The position numbers and the translations under genes were made by a program. Of a stretch of 64,000 nucleotides of DNA, positions 43,120 through 51,950 are shown in pieces; within the stretch, counting starts at the first letter, position 1, and every line of letters begins with the position of its first letter. Under the pieces are notes generated by a model. That model saw only the letters and a program-made list of their open reading frames with translations. It was not told the origin of the DNA and made no database searches. Origin of the DNA: Atopobium sp. ICM42b (GTDB taxonomy: Bacteria > Actinomycetota > Coriobacteriia > Coriobacteriales > Atopobiaceae); the NCBI GenBank assembly GCA_000564995.1, contig JDFH01000005.1, forward strand, positions 1-64,000, in the 5' to 3' direction.

Positions 43120-45204
43120 TTGGGCGTCTCAGATCTTTTCTCGCTAAATAAAGCTTCAAAGCAATCTCAGGGTTCTACCCTAGAGAATATTTTGCTGCGC
43201 TCAAATAATGTCATCGCCTCTCTTAAAGACCTTGTTGCAAACAATCAGATTGCAGAGGCTGGTCTTCAAGAGATGCTTACGCGCTCTAAAAATCTCGAGA
43301 ATACCAATCTGCCCAAAGGTGACGTCCATAAGCTGGACAGAACAGGCCGTTGGTGGTTCAACGCTAACACGATGGAGTGTGCACCAGAAGAGTACGACGC
43401 ATTTATTGCAACTGAGGCAATCCTCAACATTTCACAAGATGTTGAGGCCCTAAAGAATACGCATGCTTCTGAGACAGATCTTCAGCTTGTTCGTACTACC
43501 CTCTCGCAGGTAGCAAGCCTCATGCCAAAGTCAGTTTCTCTTTCTGAGCAAGTTGCTCCTTTTAGTGGTAACGCTGACGGCAGCTCAGACTGGATGAAGC
43601 GTCTCTGGTTTGCCAACTATGTTGAGAACACGCCATTCCCTTTTAGGATGGTGTACAACTTCTCCTACAATCCACAACTTGATATTTTGGTATTTGAGTT
43701 CTTTGTAGCTCGTCCTCGCTGCTTTAGCTTCTTATCTGCAGAAAAGTCAGAGCAAATTGCAGCAGCACGCGCTTACGCACTACGTGCTTCTCTTTGCGTG
43801 GCTCGTATGGCACTTCAGAGCTGCAAAATCTCTCGCGTCTGCATCAATGGCAGCTTGCGCGGAGAAGAGCGTATTGTCCTATCTATGGACTTAAACGAGG
43901 CTGCACTTGCCCGCCTCTTACCTACTGCAGCAAATACTCAAATTGACGGCAATAGCTTCCCACAAGACCCTGCGCTCAGAGTTTCTTTTGACTCTGAAGG
44001 TTGGTTTAGTGAAGTTGAGCCTTTTATGAAGCAAACGGATGAGTGGGTTTCTCCTCGTAGCTTCTTTGAGATGCCAGATTTGTCTGATCGTCCTTGTTCA
44101 CCAGCAGTTACCGCAGTTTGTGGAGCTCAAAAGGTAAGCGATCTTGGATACTCTGAGGCATCCCGCCGCATTAGGCTTTGGAACACCACTCTCAACAACA
44201 TTCCAAAAGATGCTTCTACCGCGGATGCAGTTGGAAAATTTGAGGAAGCAAAAGCTTCAACTTCTGATATTTACGCCATTGAAGGCTTTGATAGAGTCAT
44301 CCATGGCCTGGTCGAAGGCACTATTGATTTCTCGGACAGAAGGTCCATGGCCGAGAAATTCCTCTTTGGTTCGCCTTTGCAGAAAACGCTTCAATCCATA
44401 AATAACATCATGGACGGAGAGCCAGACCCAGATGCTCTAGAAAAGACACTTGCAGAGCTTGAGTCTCAGGTTTCACCAACCCTTGATATGGGCCTGTACC
44501 TGGACGATTCAGATTCTATTTACAGGTATTTTGATTCCCTCTCAGAGCGCGTAGCTTATAACCTTGCATTCCCAAATGAGCCAAGAAAACTGGTGCTTAT
44601 TCCAGATACGTACTTTATGTCTTTAGCAAGAATGGCTCGCGCCTACAACCTGCTTGAACAGCCAGAAAAAGCAGAGCGCTTCGCACAAGAAGCCCACAGG
44701 ATTTCTCCTTTGGGCGTTGATGCAACGCTACTATTAGTAAGAACATTAGAAGACCAGTCAAAAGTCTTTGAAGCTGCAAAGCTGCTCAAAGACCTTATCG
44801 AGCACCTTTTCTCCGCATCAGATGTTGCGCTAGTGTACTATCGCCTAGCCTATATGGAGTGGAAGCTGGGACGCTCTGATCTTTGTGCAGCTTGCTATCA
44901 AATGGCTATGATCATCGGTGGTAGTGTTGCTCAACCTGCAAAAGAAGAGCTTGAAGACCTTCTCAAGGCAGACGCTTCTGTTAAGAAACTAGATACTCCT
45001 CAAGAGGTTTTCTCATTCCTTAAGCAAAATGGTGTTCCTGTCTTTGACCAGAAAGCTGTGTTTAACAAGGCAGTTGCTATTGGCAGCGCATGTGTTAACG
45101 ATGGCATTTATTGTGTTGGCCAAAACATGCTCAAGAACTGCCTAGAGATTACCTTTGATGATGCCGCTGCCAAGGTAGAGAGTTCACTGAGGACACCTTT
45201 CTAG
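43120..45204 (+). CDS. Large TPR-containing protein of unknown function
   Basis: A 694-residue cytosolic protein I do not recognise. It starts at TTG with AAAGGAG six bases ahead. No signal peptide or membrane segment is seen. Residues about 500-620 read as TPR-like helical repeats (LARMARAYNLLEQPEKAERFAQEAHRI, then YYRLAYMEWKLGRSDLCAACY). The middle third (about 150-330) is a compact alpha/beta-looking region with no known motif. It is transcribed divergently from uvrB across a region with a LexA-like box. No partner gene is linked; the next gene, coaE, is convergent. Confidence 0.75.
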   Translation: MGVSDLFSLNKASKQSQGSTLENILLRSNNVIASLKDLVANNQIAEAGLQEMLTRSKNLENTNLPKGDVHKLDRTGRWWFNANTMECAPEEYDAFIATEAILNISQDVEALKNTHASETDLQLVRTTLSQVASLMPKSVSLSEQVAPFSGNADGSSDWMKRLWFANYVENTPFPFRMVYNFSYNPQLDILVFEFFVARPRCFSFLSAEKSEQIAAARAYALRASLCVARMALQSCKISRVCINGSLRGEERIVLSMDLNEAALARLLPTAANTQIDGNSFPQDPALRVSFDSEGWFSEVEPFMKQTDEWVSPRSFFEMPDLSDRPCSPAVTAVCGAQKVSDLGYSEASRRIRLWNTTLNNIPKDASTADAVGKFEEAKASTSDIYAIEGFDRVIHGLVEGTIDFSDRRSMAEKFLFGSPLQKTLQSINNIMDGEPDPDALEKTLAELESQVSPTLDMGLYLDDSDSIYRYFDSLSERVAYNLAFPNEPRKLVLIPDTYFMSLARMARAYNLLEQPEKAERFAQEAHRISPLGVDATLLLVRTLEDQSKVFEAAKLLKDLIEHLFSASDVALVYYRLAYMEWKLGRSDLCAACYQMAMIIGGSVAQPAKEELEDLLKADASVKKLDTPQEVFSFLKQNGVPVFDQKAVFNKAVAIGSACVNDGIYCVGQNMLKNCLEITFDDAAAKVESSLRTPF

Positions 45205-45230
45205 AGTCCGCACACGAAAGCTATACCCTA

Positions 45231-45842
45231 TTACTCAGAGCTTTGGTTGAACCGAGCGTTTAACCAAAGCTCTACCTGTGCTTTAAGATCATCGAGACCT
45301 TCAGAGTTCACAAACACTGTATCCGCCTGATTACGCAAGTAATTATCAGAAGGCTGATGCGCTATACGTTGCTCAAACTCCTGGCGAGAAGATCCTCGCT
45401 GTTCAGCGCGTTCTGCTCTCAGTTCCAAAGGCGCTACAACAACGACAACCTCATCAACCAGCTCAAGCAAGTCTTCAACGCGGTCAAGCAGCGGAACCTC
45501 TACAAAGCAGAACTGAGCATCTGCACAAGGAACCTCTTTTGTCAGGAATTGACGCATATATTCCCTGATAAAAGGCATCTCTAGGTCTTCTAAGAGCTCA
45601 GCTGATTCACTGGTAGCAAAAGCCCTACGACCAAGCTCTCGTCTATTGATCTCGTGAGTAACAGGATCTAGCAAATCGTTTCCAAAAGCCTCCGCCACGC
45701 GATACGTACATTCGCATCCAGGGCGTAAAAGCTTTCGAGAAACCTCATCAAGGTCAAAGCGCAGACCACCTGCTGCTTCAAACATTTTAGAAACAGTTGA
45801 TTTGCCAGACGCCATTCCGCCGGCGAGAATTACCTTGTACAT
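45231..45842 (-). CDS. coaE: Dephospho-CoA kinase
   Basis: A 203-residue P-loop kinase performing the last step of coenzyme A synthesis. Walker A GGMASGKSTV, the DLDEVSRKLL substrate region and the lid with VVVVVAPLELRAERAEQRG are seen. The ATG at 45842 (MYKVILAGG) has GGAG eight bases ahead and is preferred over an in-frame GTG three codons earlier. It ends 27 bases from the convergent TPR gene, with no clear terminator between them. Confidence 0.93.
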   Translation of the reverse strand: MYKVILAGGMASGKSTVSKMFEAAGGLRFDLDEVSRKLLRPGCECTYRVAEAFGNDLLDPVTHEINRRELGRRAFATSESAELLEDLEMPFIREYMRQFLTKEVPCADAQFCFVEVPLLDRVEDLLELVDEVVVVVAPLELRAERAEQRGSSRQEFEQRIAHQPSDNYLRNQADTVFVNSEGLDDLKAQVELWLNARFNQSSE

Positions 45843-45853
45843 GTAGTTCACTC

Positions 45854-46483
45854 CTATAACTGCAGTGCTGTATAAGAGCCTAGCAGTTTTACTTCTTCAG
45901 GAGTATGAGTTACCCAAATTACAACTTTTAATTCAATGAACGGTTTGATAAAGGCAATAACCTGCTGCTTAAGCGCTTCATCTAATCCCTTAAGCGGCTC
46001 ATCAAAGAGCAAGATGTCTGCATCTGCAAAGAGTGTACGCAAAAGTGCAACGCGTCTCTTTTGTCCACCAGAAAGCTCACAGACAGGCTTATTTTCTGTT
46101 CCTTCAAGTCCCACCCCACAAAGCACCTCTTTAATACGCTCTCGAGCGCTTTGTTTTTGCTCCTTTGAGTGCAACTGTATAGCAAGCATGATATTTGCCA
46201 TAACGCTCAAGTTTTCTAGCAGTCTATCTTCCTGAAACATCATGACCGTTTTAGTGTCAGGCGCTTTAAGCACTGTGCCTGAATCAGTCACTTCAAGACC
46301 ACAAAGAATACGAAGAAGTGTTGTTTTACCTGCTCCAGAGGGCTCAGAGAGTACGTACACTCCCCTCTCAAATTTGTAGGAAAAATCATCAAGCACAACC
46401 GTATTACCAAACGATTTAGTGATGTTTTTTACCTCAAGCAACTGCTCGGTTGCATAGGCACAATTAGTTGTATTCATACTCAT
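45854..46483 (-). CDS. NitT/TauT-type ABC transporter ATPase
   Basis: A 209-residue ABC ATPase with a slightly altered Walker A (SEPSGAGKTT), signature LSGGQKRRVALL, Walker B ILLFDEPLKGLD and H-loop VTHTPEEV. Small ATPases of this type energise importers for nitrate, sulfonates or thiamine precursors. The start overlaps the permease stop by four bases (ATGA). A longer in-frame reading upstream lies inside the permease gene and is rejected. Confidence 0.88.
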   Translation of the reverse strand: MSMNTTNCAYATEQLLEVKNITKSFGNTVVLDDFSYKFERGVYVLSEPSGAGKTTLLRILCGLEVTDSGTVLKAPDTKTVMMFQEDRLLENLSVMANIMLAIQLHSKEQKQSARERIKEVLCGVGLEGTENKPVCELSGGQKRRVALLRTLFADADILLFDEPLKGLDEALKQQVIAFIKPFIELKVVIWVTHTPEEVKLLGSYTALQL

Positions 46484-47397
46484 GAGCAGCTCTTTTCTAG
46501 CCTTGCAGCGGCCCATGAAACTAACCGCATCACGATCTTCTCGCCAAGTGCGCTCATCACAATAACCACAAGCGTCCACGCAAAAAGGGCTGGCGTATCC
46601 AAATACACTTTAGCGTTATAGAGGTGCTCGCCAATGGAGAATGTGGGAAGGCCAATGACCTCGGCAGCAATTCCCGACTTCCAGCAAAATCCCATGGCAA
46701 GTGAGGTGGCTGTCTTAAGCGAGGGCATAAGCTGCGACAAATAAATTGCTTTAATGCGATGCCAACCGTGAATTTGGTATACGTCGGCCATCTCAATAAG
46801 CTGCTGGTCAGTGCTGAGAAGCCCCTCAAGTACTGCAATGTAGATGATGGGAAGTGCCATCAAAAATGAAATTGAAATTGAGAGGTAGGGCGTGCGAACC
46901 CAGATTAGTAGCAAGATGACAAACGATGCCACGGGAATTGATTTGATTGTAGAAATAAGCGGCTCAAAAAGAATCTTGATCAACTTGTACTTAAAACTCA
47001 AAAACGCCAGCAAGGAACCAGCCGTAAAAGCAAGTGCTCCACCAGCAAAAATACGCAAAAGAGAAAGACCAATAGAAACCCAAAACTCGCGTAGTTGAGC
47101 TAGCGAGAAAAGCGTCTGAATGGTCTGAATAGGTGAAGTTAAAACAATATCTTGATTGATGACAACCGCAGCTATCTGCCACACGACAAGCCAAAATACC
47201 AGTGCGCCTAAACGTGCTCCCCAGCTAGAAGCAACTTTGCGCACAGTCGGTTTGCCTTGCACGCGGCCCGAACCTTGGGTCTGACCTGCGCTTTGGGCCT
47301 GATCGTTTTTCTCGACAGAAAAATCTGCCGAGGCAGCGCCTTTCTCGGCGCTACCTCGGGCAGAAATACTATCTTTTATGTGCGGGTTATGCGCCAA
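46480..47397 (-). CDS. NitT/TauT-type ABC transporter permease
   Basis: A 305-residue permease with a hydrophilic, Gln/Ser-rich N-terminal tail of about 65 residues, then about six membrane segments and the cytoplasmic loop QLIEMADVYQIHGWHRIKAIYLSQL that contacts the ATPase. It begins at TTG and overlaps the binding-protein stop by 11 bases, so the three genes form a coupled unit. The substrate is undefined. Confidence 0.88.
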   Translation of the reverse strand: MAHNPHIKDSISARGSAEKGAASADFSVEKNDQAQSAGQTQGSGRVQGKPTVRKVASSWGARLGALVFWLVVWQIAAVVINQDIVLTSPIQTIQTLFSLAQLREFWVSIGLSLLRIFAGGALAFTAGSLLAFLSFKYKLIKILFEPLISTIKSIPVASFVILLLIWVRTPYLSISISFLMALPIIYIAVLEGLLSTDQQLIEMADVYQIHGWHRIKAIYLSQLMPSLKTATSLAMGFCWKSGIAAEVIGLPTFSIGEHLYNAKVYLDTPALFAWTLVVIVMSALGEKIVMRLVSWAAARLEKSCS

Positions 47398-48403
47398 AGT
47401 AGAAATCGTCTCCAGGAACCTGTCCGCCTACTGCCTGAGAATTAGCCTCAGCCAGAATGCCTAAGTAACTTGAAAGCGCGCTCTTCATATCTGCGCCATC
47501 AATATACGTAATATTACACTTAGGCAACGCAACCTTGGCAATAGGCTCTGGAACAATACCGTATTTACCTACAAGCGTAGCAGCCTCATCTGGATGATCA
47601 ACAGCAAACGCAACAGAGTCTTTGTAGTGAGAAAGCAAAGCGGTCACAGCATCTGGAGAATCTGAGATGAGCTTTGAAGAAATAATGGTCACGCCAGCAA
47701 TCAGCTTACTCTGAGGATTGACAGCCTCCCACTCAGCGCCAAGGTCGATTGCAATGCGAATCTGGCTGTTCTTGCTTTGTGCCACCGTAACAAAAGGCTG
47801 TGGGAGCAGCGCAATTCCCTCTGGGTCTTGAGCTAGAGCAGCAACACACTCGGTATGTTCGCTCTTCCACTCTACCTGGACGTCCTCACCAAGTGTCATA
47901 CCATTTTTGCTCAACAGGTAGGACAATGTGTACTCTGGAACGGCACCCTTACCAGAAGCGTAGAGCGTCTTTCCTTTGAGGTCAGTAAGCTTAGAGATAG
48001 CACTACCCGTCTCAACAATGTAAAGGACGTTCAGTACGTTAAGACAAGCTACCTTGTAAGCGCCCTTAGTCTTGTTAAAGAGCGTAGCTGCAAGGTTTGC
48101 CGGAATAGAAGCAACGTCTACATCGCCCTGGGCAACCTTAGCAACTACCTGATCAGGAGCATCCAAAATCTCAAACGAGTAGTTGTTATCGGTAATGTTT
48201 TGTGCCTCAACCTCGCTCATGAACTTAACCAAGCCCATGGCGGTAGGCCCTTTAAGTGTTGCAACTTTTACCGCAACAGGATCAGATTTCTTAGCCTCAT
48301 CTTTTGTGGTGTTCTGAGACTTCTCTTGGTCTGTTCCCTTGCAGCCAAACAGTGCTGTAGCTGGAATAAGACCTGCAAGTTTAAGGAACGAACGTCTATC
48401 CAT
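47387..48403 (-). CDS. NitT/TauT-type substrate-binding lipoprotein
   Basis: A 338-residue receptor with an RR motif (DRRSFLKLAG), a hydrophobic stretch and lipobox LFGC, hence probably a lipoprotein. The core resembles the NMT1/ABC periplasmic-binding group (VKVATLKGPTAMGLVKF, VDVASIPANLAATLFNKTKG, ASGKGAVPEYTLSYLLSKNG). Relatives bind sulfonates, nitrate, thiamine precursors or other small anions. No TPP riboswitch is seen in the leader, so a thiamine role is not supported. A palindrome in the promoter spacer suggests repressor control. Confidence 0.87.
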   Translation of the reverse strand: MDRRSFLKLAGLIPATALFGCKGTDQEKSQNTTKDEAKKSDPVAVKVATLKGPTAMGLVKFMSEVEAQNITDNNYSFEILDAPDQVVAKVAQGDVDVASIPANLAATLFNKTKGAYKVACLNVLNVLYIVETGSAISKLTDLKGKTLYASGKGAVPEYTLSYLLSKNGMTLGEDVQVEWKSEHTECVAALAQDPEGIALLPQPFVTVAQSKNSQIRIAIDLGAEWEAVNPQSKLIAGVTIISSKLISDSPDAVTALLSHYKDSVAFAVDHPDEAATLVGKYGIVPEPIAKVALPKCNITYIDGADMKSALSSYLGILAEANSQAVGGQVPGDDFYFGA

Positions 48404-48460
48404 GAATCACTCCTGACTCGAAAAGTTAACTATGGCTACCTTATCACGTCTACGGCAAAA

Positions 48461-48488
48461 TTTATACGATATACAGCATATCTTGCAA
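48461..48488 (-). promoter_or_regulatory. Promoter with operator for the NitT/TauT-type operon
   Basis: Minus-strand -35 TTGCAA (48483-48488) and -10 TATAAA (48461-48466), 16-bp spacer. The spacer holds the palindrome GATAT-ACAGC-ATATC (48468-48482). This is the best-spaced promoter in the window. Confidence 0.55.
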
Positions 48489-48523
48489 ACTCTTTGATAC
48501 ATCCATAAGAGCAAGCTGCACCC

Positions 48524-48553
48524 ATGGCGAGAAGAACTAGTTCTTCTCGCCAT
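48524..48553. repeat. Perfect 30-base palindrome of the GGCGAGAA motif
   Basis: Two inverted copies of ATGGCGAGAAGAA meet at CTAG to give a perfect 30-base palindrome. One half encodes the last residues (GEKN) and stop of the M42 peptidase. No T-tract follows, so it is an mRNA 3' hairpin or a DNA-level element. Confidence 0.85.
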
Positions 48554-49598
48554 ATCCAAGGACGTACGCGCGGCACAGGTTCTCGGTGCCGATGATTGCA
48601 TCGATGTGGCAGCGCTCACGACCGTGAGTGTTGAGGCAGGCTGGACCAAATGCGCCGCTCTTAAGATCGTTGCCGGAGAAGTACGCAGCATTTGCGTCAG
48701 TTGAGAAGTGGAAGGCAACCTGCTGATTCCACTTTTCTGGCTCAACAACCTCCTGAGCGCAGGCAATAAGTTTGTTGGAAACTTCCCAATCGTAAGGCGA
48801 GCGAATATCAGAAACAATGATGCCTACGTGGTGCTCGTTTGAATTGTAGTCAGGGCCAATAAGGGTAATGTCCAGCGATACGTACTCATCCACCTCAACA
48901 GGCAAGAATGCGCCGCCGTGACCAATCTCCTCGTACATGGGGAATGCAAACAAGGTGTTATAGAGGGGTTTCTCGCCAGATTGCGCCAGCCAACGGAGTG
49001 TATGAAGCTGTGCGGCAACACAAGCCTTATCGTCGATAAAGCGAGAAACCATATAGCCGTTGTCATACATCTCAAAGTGAGGGTCAATGGCAACAACTGC
49101 ACCCTCTGAGACACCCAACGCACGAGCTTCCTCAGGGGAAGAAACGTCAGCGATAAGCGAGATGGACATGTTGTCCTCGTTGCGCTCCATAGTTCGAGCG
49201 TCTTCAAAGACGTGTACGGAGTGGTGGTTGCAGATTACCTGGCCATCAACAACGGAGCCATCTCTACAAACAACGTGGCAGGTCTCACCCTCAATGCTGT
49301 GGTAGTTGATGCCGCCCAGCTGACGGACGCGCAGTGTGCCGTCTGAGTTGAAGCCTCGAACAATCAGACCAATAGTGTCAAGGTGAGCATTAACGCCAAC
49401 AGTCTTGCTGGTATCCTTGCCTTCTACCAGGACGTATGCTGTAGCTTTGTTGTCAATTTGAAGCTCATAGCCTGCCTCAGCAACAAGCTCACGGAGCAGC
49501 TCGTGAATACGCTCATAGTAGCCAACAGGACTATCGCACTCAACAAGTTTCTTTGTTGTGTCAATCAAATACTGTGTATCAGTCTCAAAATGAGTCAT
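48537..49598 (-). CDS. M42-family metallo-aminopeptidase
   Basis: A 353-residue cytosolic peptidase of the M42 (glutamyl/deblocking aminopeptidase) family. Metal ligands are in NAHLDTIG (about residue 72), SRFIDDKACVAA (about 190), and EEIGHGG (about 223). The C-terminal THGRERCHIDAI supplies the last histidine. It trims peptides that neighbouring importers bring in. It is nine bases downstream of pepT. The stop codon lies inside the 30-base palindrome at 48524-48553. Confidence 0.9.
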   Translation of the reverse strand: MTHFETDTQYLIDTTKKLVECDSPVGYYERIHELLRELVAEAGYELQIDNKATAYVLVEGKDTSKTVGVNAHLDTIGLIVRGFNSDGTLRVRQLGGINYHSIEGETCHVVCRDGSVVDGQVICNHHSVHVFEDARTMERNEDNMSISLIADVSSPEEARALGVSEGAVVAIDPHFEMYDNGYMVSRFIDDKACVAAQLHTLRWLAQSGEKPLYNTLFAFPMYEEIGHGGAFLPVEVDEYVSLDITLIGPDYNSNEHHVGIIVSDIRSPYDWEVSNKLIACAQEVVEPEKWNQQVAFHFSTDANAAYFSGNDLKSGAFGPACLNTHGRERCHIDAIIGTENLCRAYVLGYGEKN

Positions 49599-49607
49599 TA
49601 AAATCTC

Positions 49608-50858
49608 CTAGTTTTGTGGATGGGTGTAGAGCTCTACCAGGTGCTCCAGCATGTCAACCATGCTCTCAAGCTCTGGGACAGGAACAAACTCTCTGACGCC
49701 GTGAGCATTGTAGTAGCAAGCAGAAAGATTAGCGCACGGGAATCCTCTAAAGGAAAGTTGGGATCCGTCGGTGCCGCCGCGCATTGGAATGCAGGTCATC
49801 TCTACACCGGTCTTCTTGTATGCAGTACGAGCGTTCTCAATTAAGTGTGCATACTCGGACTTGAGGACAATATCAGCCAAGTTGTGATACTGATCGTGAA
49901 TCTCAACGGAGAGTACCTCGGAGCCAATCTGCTTGTTGACATACGCTGCAGCGTCAACCATCAACTGCTTGCGACGCTCAACTTTTGACTGATCATGGTC
50001 ACGAATGATGTAATCAGCGCGAGCAGACTCGCAATCACCATTGACGCGCTCCAGATAGAAGAAGCCATCATAGCCCTCAGTGAACTCAGGACGCTCCGCA
50101 GGTGGAAGCAGCTCGTGGAAGCGCATGATTGCCTCAGATGCATTGATCATCTGGCCTTTTGCGGTACCTGTGTGAACCGAAAGTCCGTGAGCGCGCACAA
50201 ACACCTCAGCAGCATTGAACGTCTCGTAGCAGAACTCACCAAAGGGACCGCCGTCAATGGTATAGCCATACGCAGCACCAAAGGTATCAAGGTCGAGAAG
50301 AGCGGCGCCGTGGCCAATCTCCTCATCAGGAACAAACGCAAGCGCAATACGTGGATGCTTGAGCTCTGGATGCTCCTTGTAGCGAGCAAGTAAGCTTACC
50401 AGCATGGCAATACCTGCCTTGTCATCGCCGCCAAGCAGCGAAGTGCCATCAGTAGTAACAAGCTGCCAGCCAACCATGTGCTCAAGCTGAGGATTAGTCT
50501 CTGGGCTAATGTAGACCTCTCTACCCTCGCGATCGGAGCCAACTACCAGCTTGCCGCCCTCATATGTAACAACCTGAGGATGAACGGGATTGCCCCAAGA
50601 CTGCCAAGCCGTATCAATATGGCAGCAGAAACCAAGAGTAGGAAGATCTTCCAGACCCTTACTTGCTGGCCAATGAGCAACCACATAAGCGTGCTCGTCG
50701 ACGGTTACATTTTCTGCGCCAAGCTCACGAAGATCGGCCGCAACAACCTCAGCCATCTGGAACTGAGACTCAGTTGAAGGAACCTTATCTGCGGTCAGCG
50801 GATTAGACTGAGAAGAAACCTTGCAATACGAAATAAATCTATCTAGCACGTCACTCAT
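49608..50858 (-). CDS. pepT: Peptidase T (tripeptide aminopeptidase, M20B)
   Basis: A 416-residue zinc tripeptidase removing the N-terminal residue of tripeptides. Metal-binding and catalytic motifs are CCHIDTAW, LLGGDDKAG, PDEEIGHGA and the dimerisation-domain His in GLSVHTGTAKG; the C-terminus has MRGGTDGSQLSFRGFP. Full length for PepT. It lies between the C26 amidotransferase gene (separated by a terminator) and the M42 peptidase, forming a peptide-degradation pair. Confidence 0.95.
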   Translation of the reverse strand: MSDVLDRFISYCKVSSQSNPLTADKVPSTESQFQMAEVVAADLRELGAENVTVDEHAYVVAHWPASKGLEDLPTLGFCCHIDTAWQSWGNPVHPQVVTYEGGKLVVGSDREGREVYISPETNPQLEHMVGWQLVTTDGTSLLGGDDKAGIAMLVSLLARYKEHPELKHPRIALAFVPDEEIGHGAALLDLDTFGAAYGYTIDGGPFGEFCYETFNAAEVFVRAHGLSVHTGTAKGQMINASEAIMRFHELLPPAERPEFTEGYDGFFYLERVNGDCESARADYIIRDHDQSKVERRKQLMVDAAAYVNKQIGSEVLSVEIHDQYHNLADIVLKSEYAHLIENARTAYKKTGVEMTCIPMRGGTDGSQLSFRGFPCANLSACYYNAHGVREFVPVPELESMVDMLEHLVELYTHPQN

Positions 50859-50874
50859 AAAACTCCCTTACAAA

Positions 50875-50906
50875 AAACTGCGCTAACCATATAGTCAACG
50901 CAGTTT
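50875..50906 (-). terminator. Terminator after the C26 amidotransferase gene
   Basis: Perfect 8-bp arms AAACTGCG / CGCAGTTT, extended by partial pairing, followed on the minus strand by TTTTTTG (shared with the arm), 15 bases past the stop at 50921. Confidence 0.8.
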
Positions 50907-50920
50907 AGAGTATCAATATA

Positions 50921-51715
50921 TTAACGAGAAGACCGCGAGGCTTGCGAAGCTGTAACAAAGGATTTCCAAAGTTCGCAATCAGCCTTGCTGTAATTCCATC
51001 CATATTCCGGATGCCACTGTACGCCTATAGCGAACGTCTTCCCCTTGACCTCAGCGCCTTCAATAATGCCGTCTGACGCATAGGCAACTACCGTAAGTTC
51101 TGAAGACACCTTTCGGAGCGCCTCATCGTGGTATGAATTTGCCTGAATGTCCTCTGCCTGGCCTAAGGCGTTGTAAAGCAAAGAGTCTTTTTGAACATGA
51201 ACAGCATGAGCTGGATGATACAGATTTGCTGAATGAGTCCAGAAAGTATGATTTTCTGCTGGCTCCATGGTATGCAAATCTTGTACAAGCGTACCGCCCA
51301 GCACAACATTTAAAAGCTGAAGGCCACGGCAAATAGCAAGTAAAGGTTTATCTGCAGCAAGTACCTGCTTTACCAGCTCAAACTCAAGCGCATCTCGTAT
51401 AGGACACAAACGATTAAGGTCGCGTGGTTCTTCTCCCCAATTACGAGGATCAACATCGTGACCTCCCGTAAGGCAGAAGCCATCACACATCTCAACAAAC
51501 TGAGCAATAACCTCTGGGTCTTCTGTGAGAGGCATCATGATTGGAATGCCGCCAGCTGCAAGAATGGCGTCAAGCTGAATTTGTGCTACAGAAGCAGAAT
51601 CAGAAAAATTTTCTTCAGGCATCCAGCGAGGAGTCACACAGATAAGAGGGCGCTCAGAAGCAGGAAGCTTGGGAACATCATTAAATGCATCTTTGACAAT
51701 TTCTGGAATAACCAC
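50921..51715 (-). CDS. Class I glutamine amidotransferase-like hydrolase (peptidase C26, PuuD-like)
   Basis: A 264-residue protein of the gamma-glutamyl-gamma-aminobutyrate hydrolase group. The nucleophile cysteine lies in LLAICRGLQLLNV, the catalytic His and Glu in VQWHPEY near the C-terminus, and LTGGHDVDPRNWGEEP is typical of the family. Such enzymes hydrolyse gamma-glutamyl bonds. The physiological substrate here is unknown, though a role in peptide use fits the neighbours. Divergent from the binding-protein gene at 51951 across 235 bases. Confidence 0.88.
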   Translation of the reverse strand: MVIPEIVKDAFNDVPKLPASERPLICVTPRWMPEENFSDSASVAQIQLDAILAAGGIPIMMPLTEDPEVIAQFVEMCDGFCLTGGHDVDPRNWGEEPRDLNRLCPIRDALEFELVKQVLAADKPLLAICRGLQLLNVVLGGTLVQDLHTMEPAENHTFWTHSANLYHPAHAVHVQKDSLLYNALGQAEDIQANSYHDEALRKVSSELTVVAYASDGIIEGAEVKGKTFAIGVQWHPEYGWNYSKADCELWKSFVTASQASRSSR

Positions 51716-51832
51716 AAAATCCTCTTAACACTCAGCTCTTCAAACAACATAACAGTAAAGGTTGACCTTTACTGAGTCTTTGACTTTATCGCTTTTGCGC
51801 TTTTCGTGCCACTCTAGCAAGCCCTCCTCCAC

Positions 51833-51857
51833 AATGTTTTTTCATTAATGAAACATT
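51833..51857. promoter_or_regulatory. Palindrome in the divergent region before the orphan binding protein
   Basis: AATGTT at the left, AACATT at the right and a perfect inner palindrome TTCATTAATGAA. It lies about 95 bases before the binding-protein start and about 120 from the C26 gene. The right part, ATGAAACATT, recurs exactly upstream of the other opp binding-protein gene (59641-59650). Confidence 0.4.
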
Positions 51858-51950
51858 TTTCTGTATTGCGTACAATTAATTTGGGTATTAAGAAGCCAGT
51901 TCTTTACATTTAAAGCTTCGTATTTCGAAGATGCAAACGGAAGGCGCCCT

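Noticed and set aside
46484..46579. Longer start for the NitT/TauT-type ATPase
   Set aside because: The extension lies in the permease gene, and the ATGA overlap start is standard for coupled ABC genes.
48404..48460. TPP riboswitch for the NitT/TauT-type operon
   Set aside because: The leader is about 57 bases and lacks the conserved thi-box sequences.
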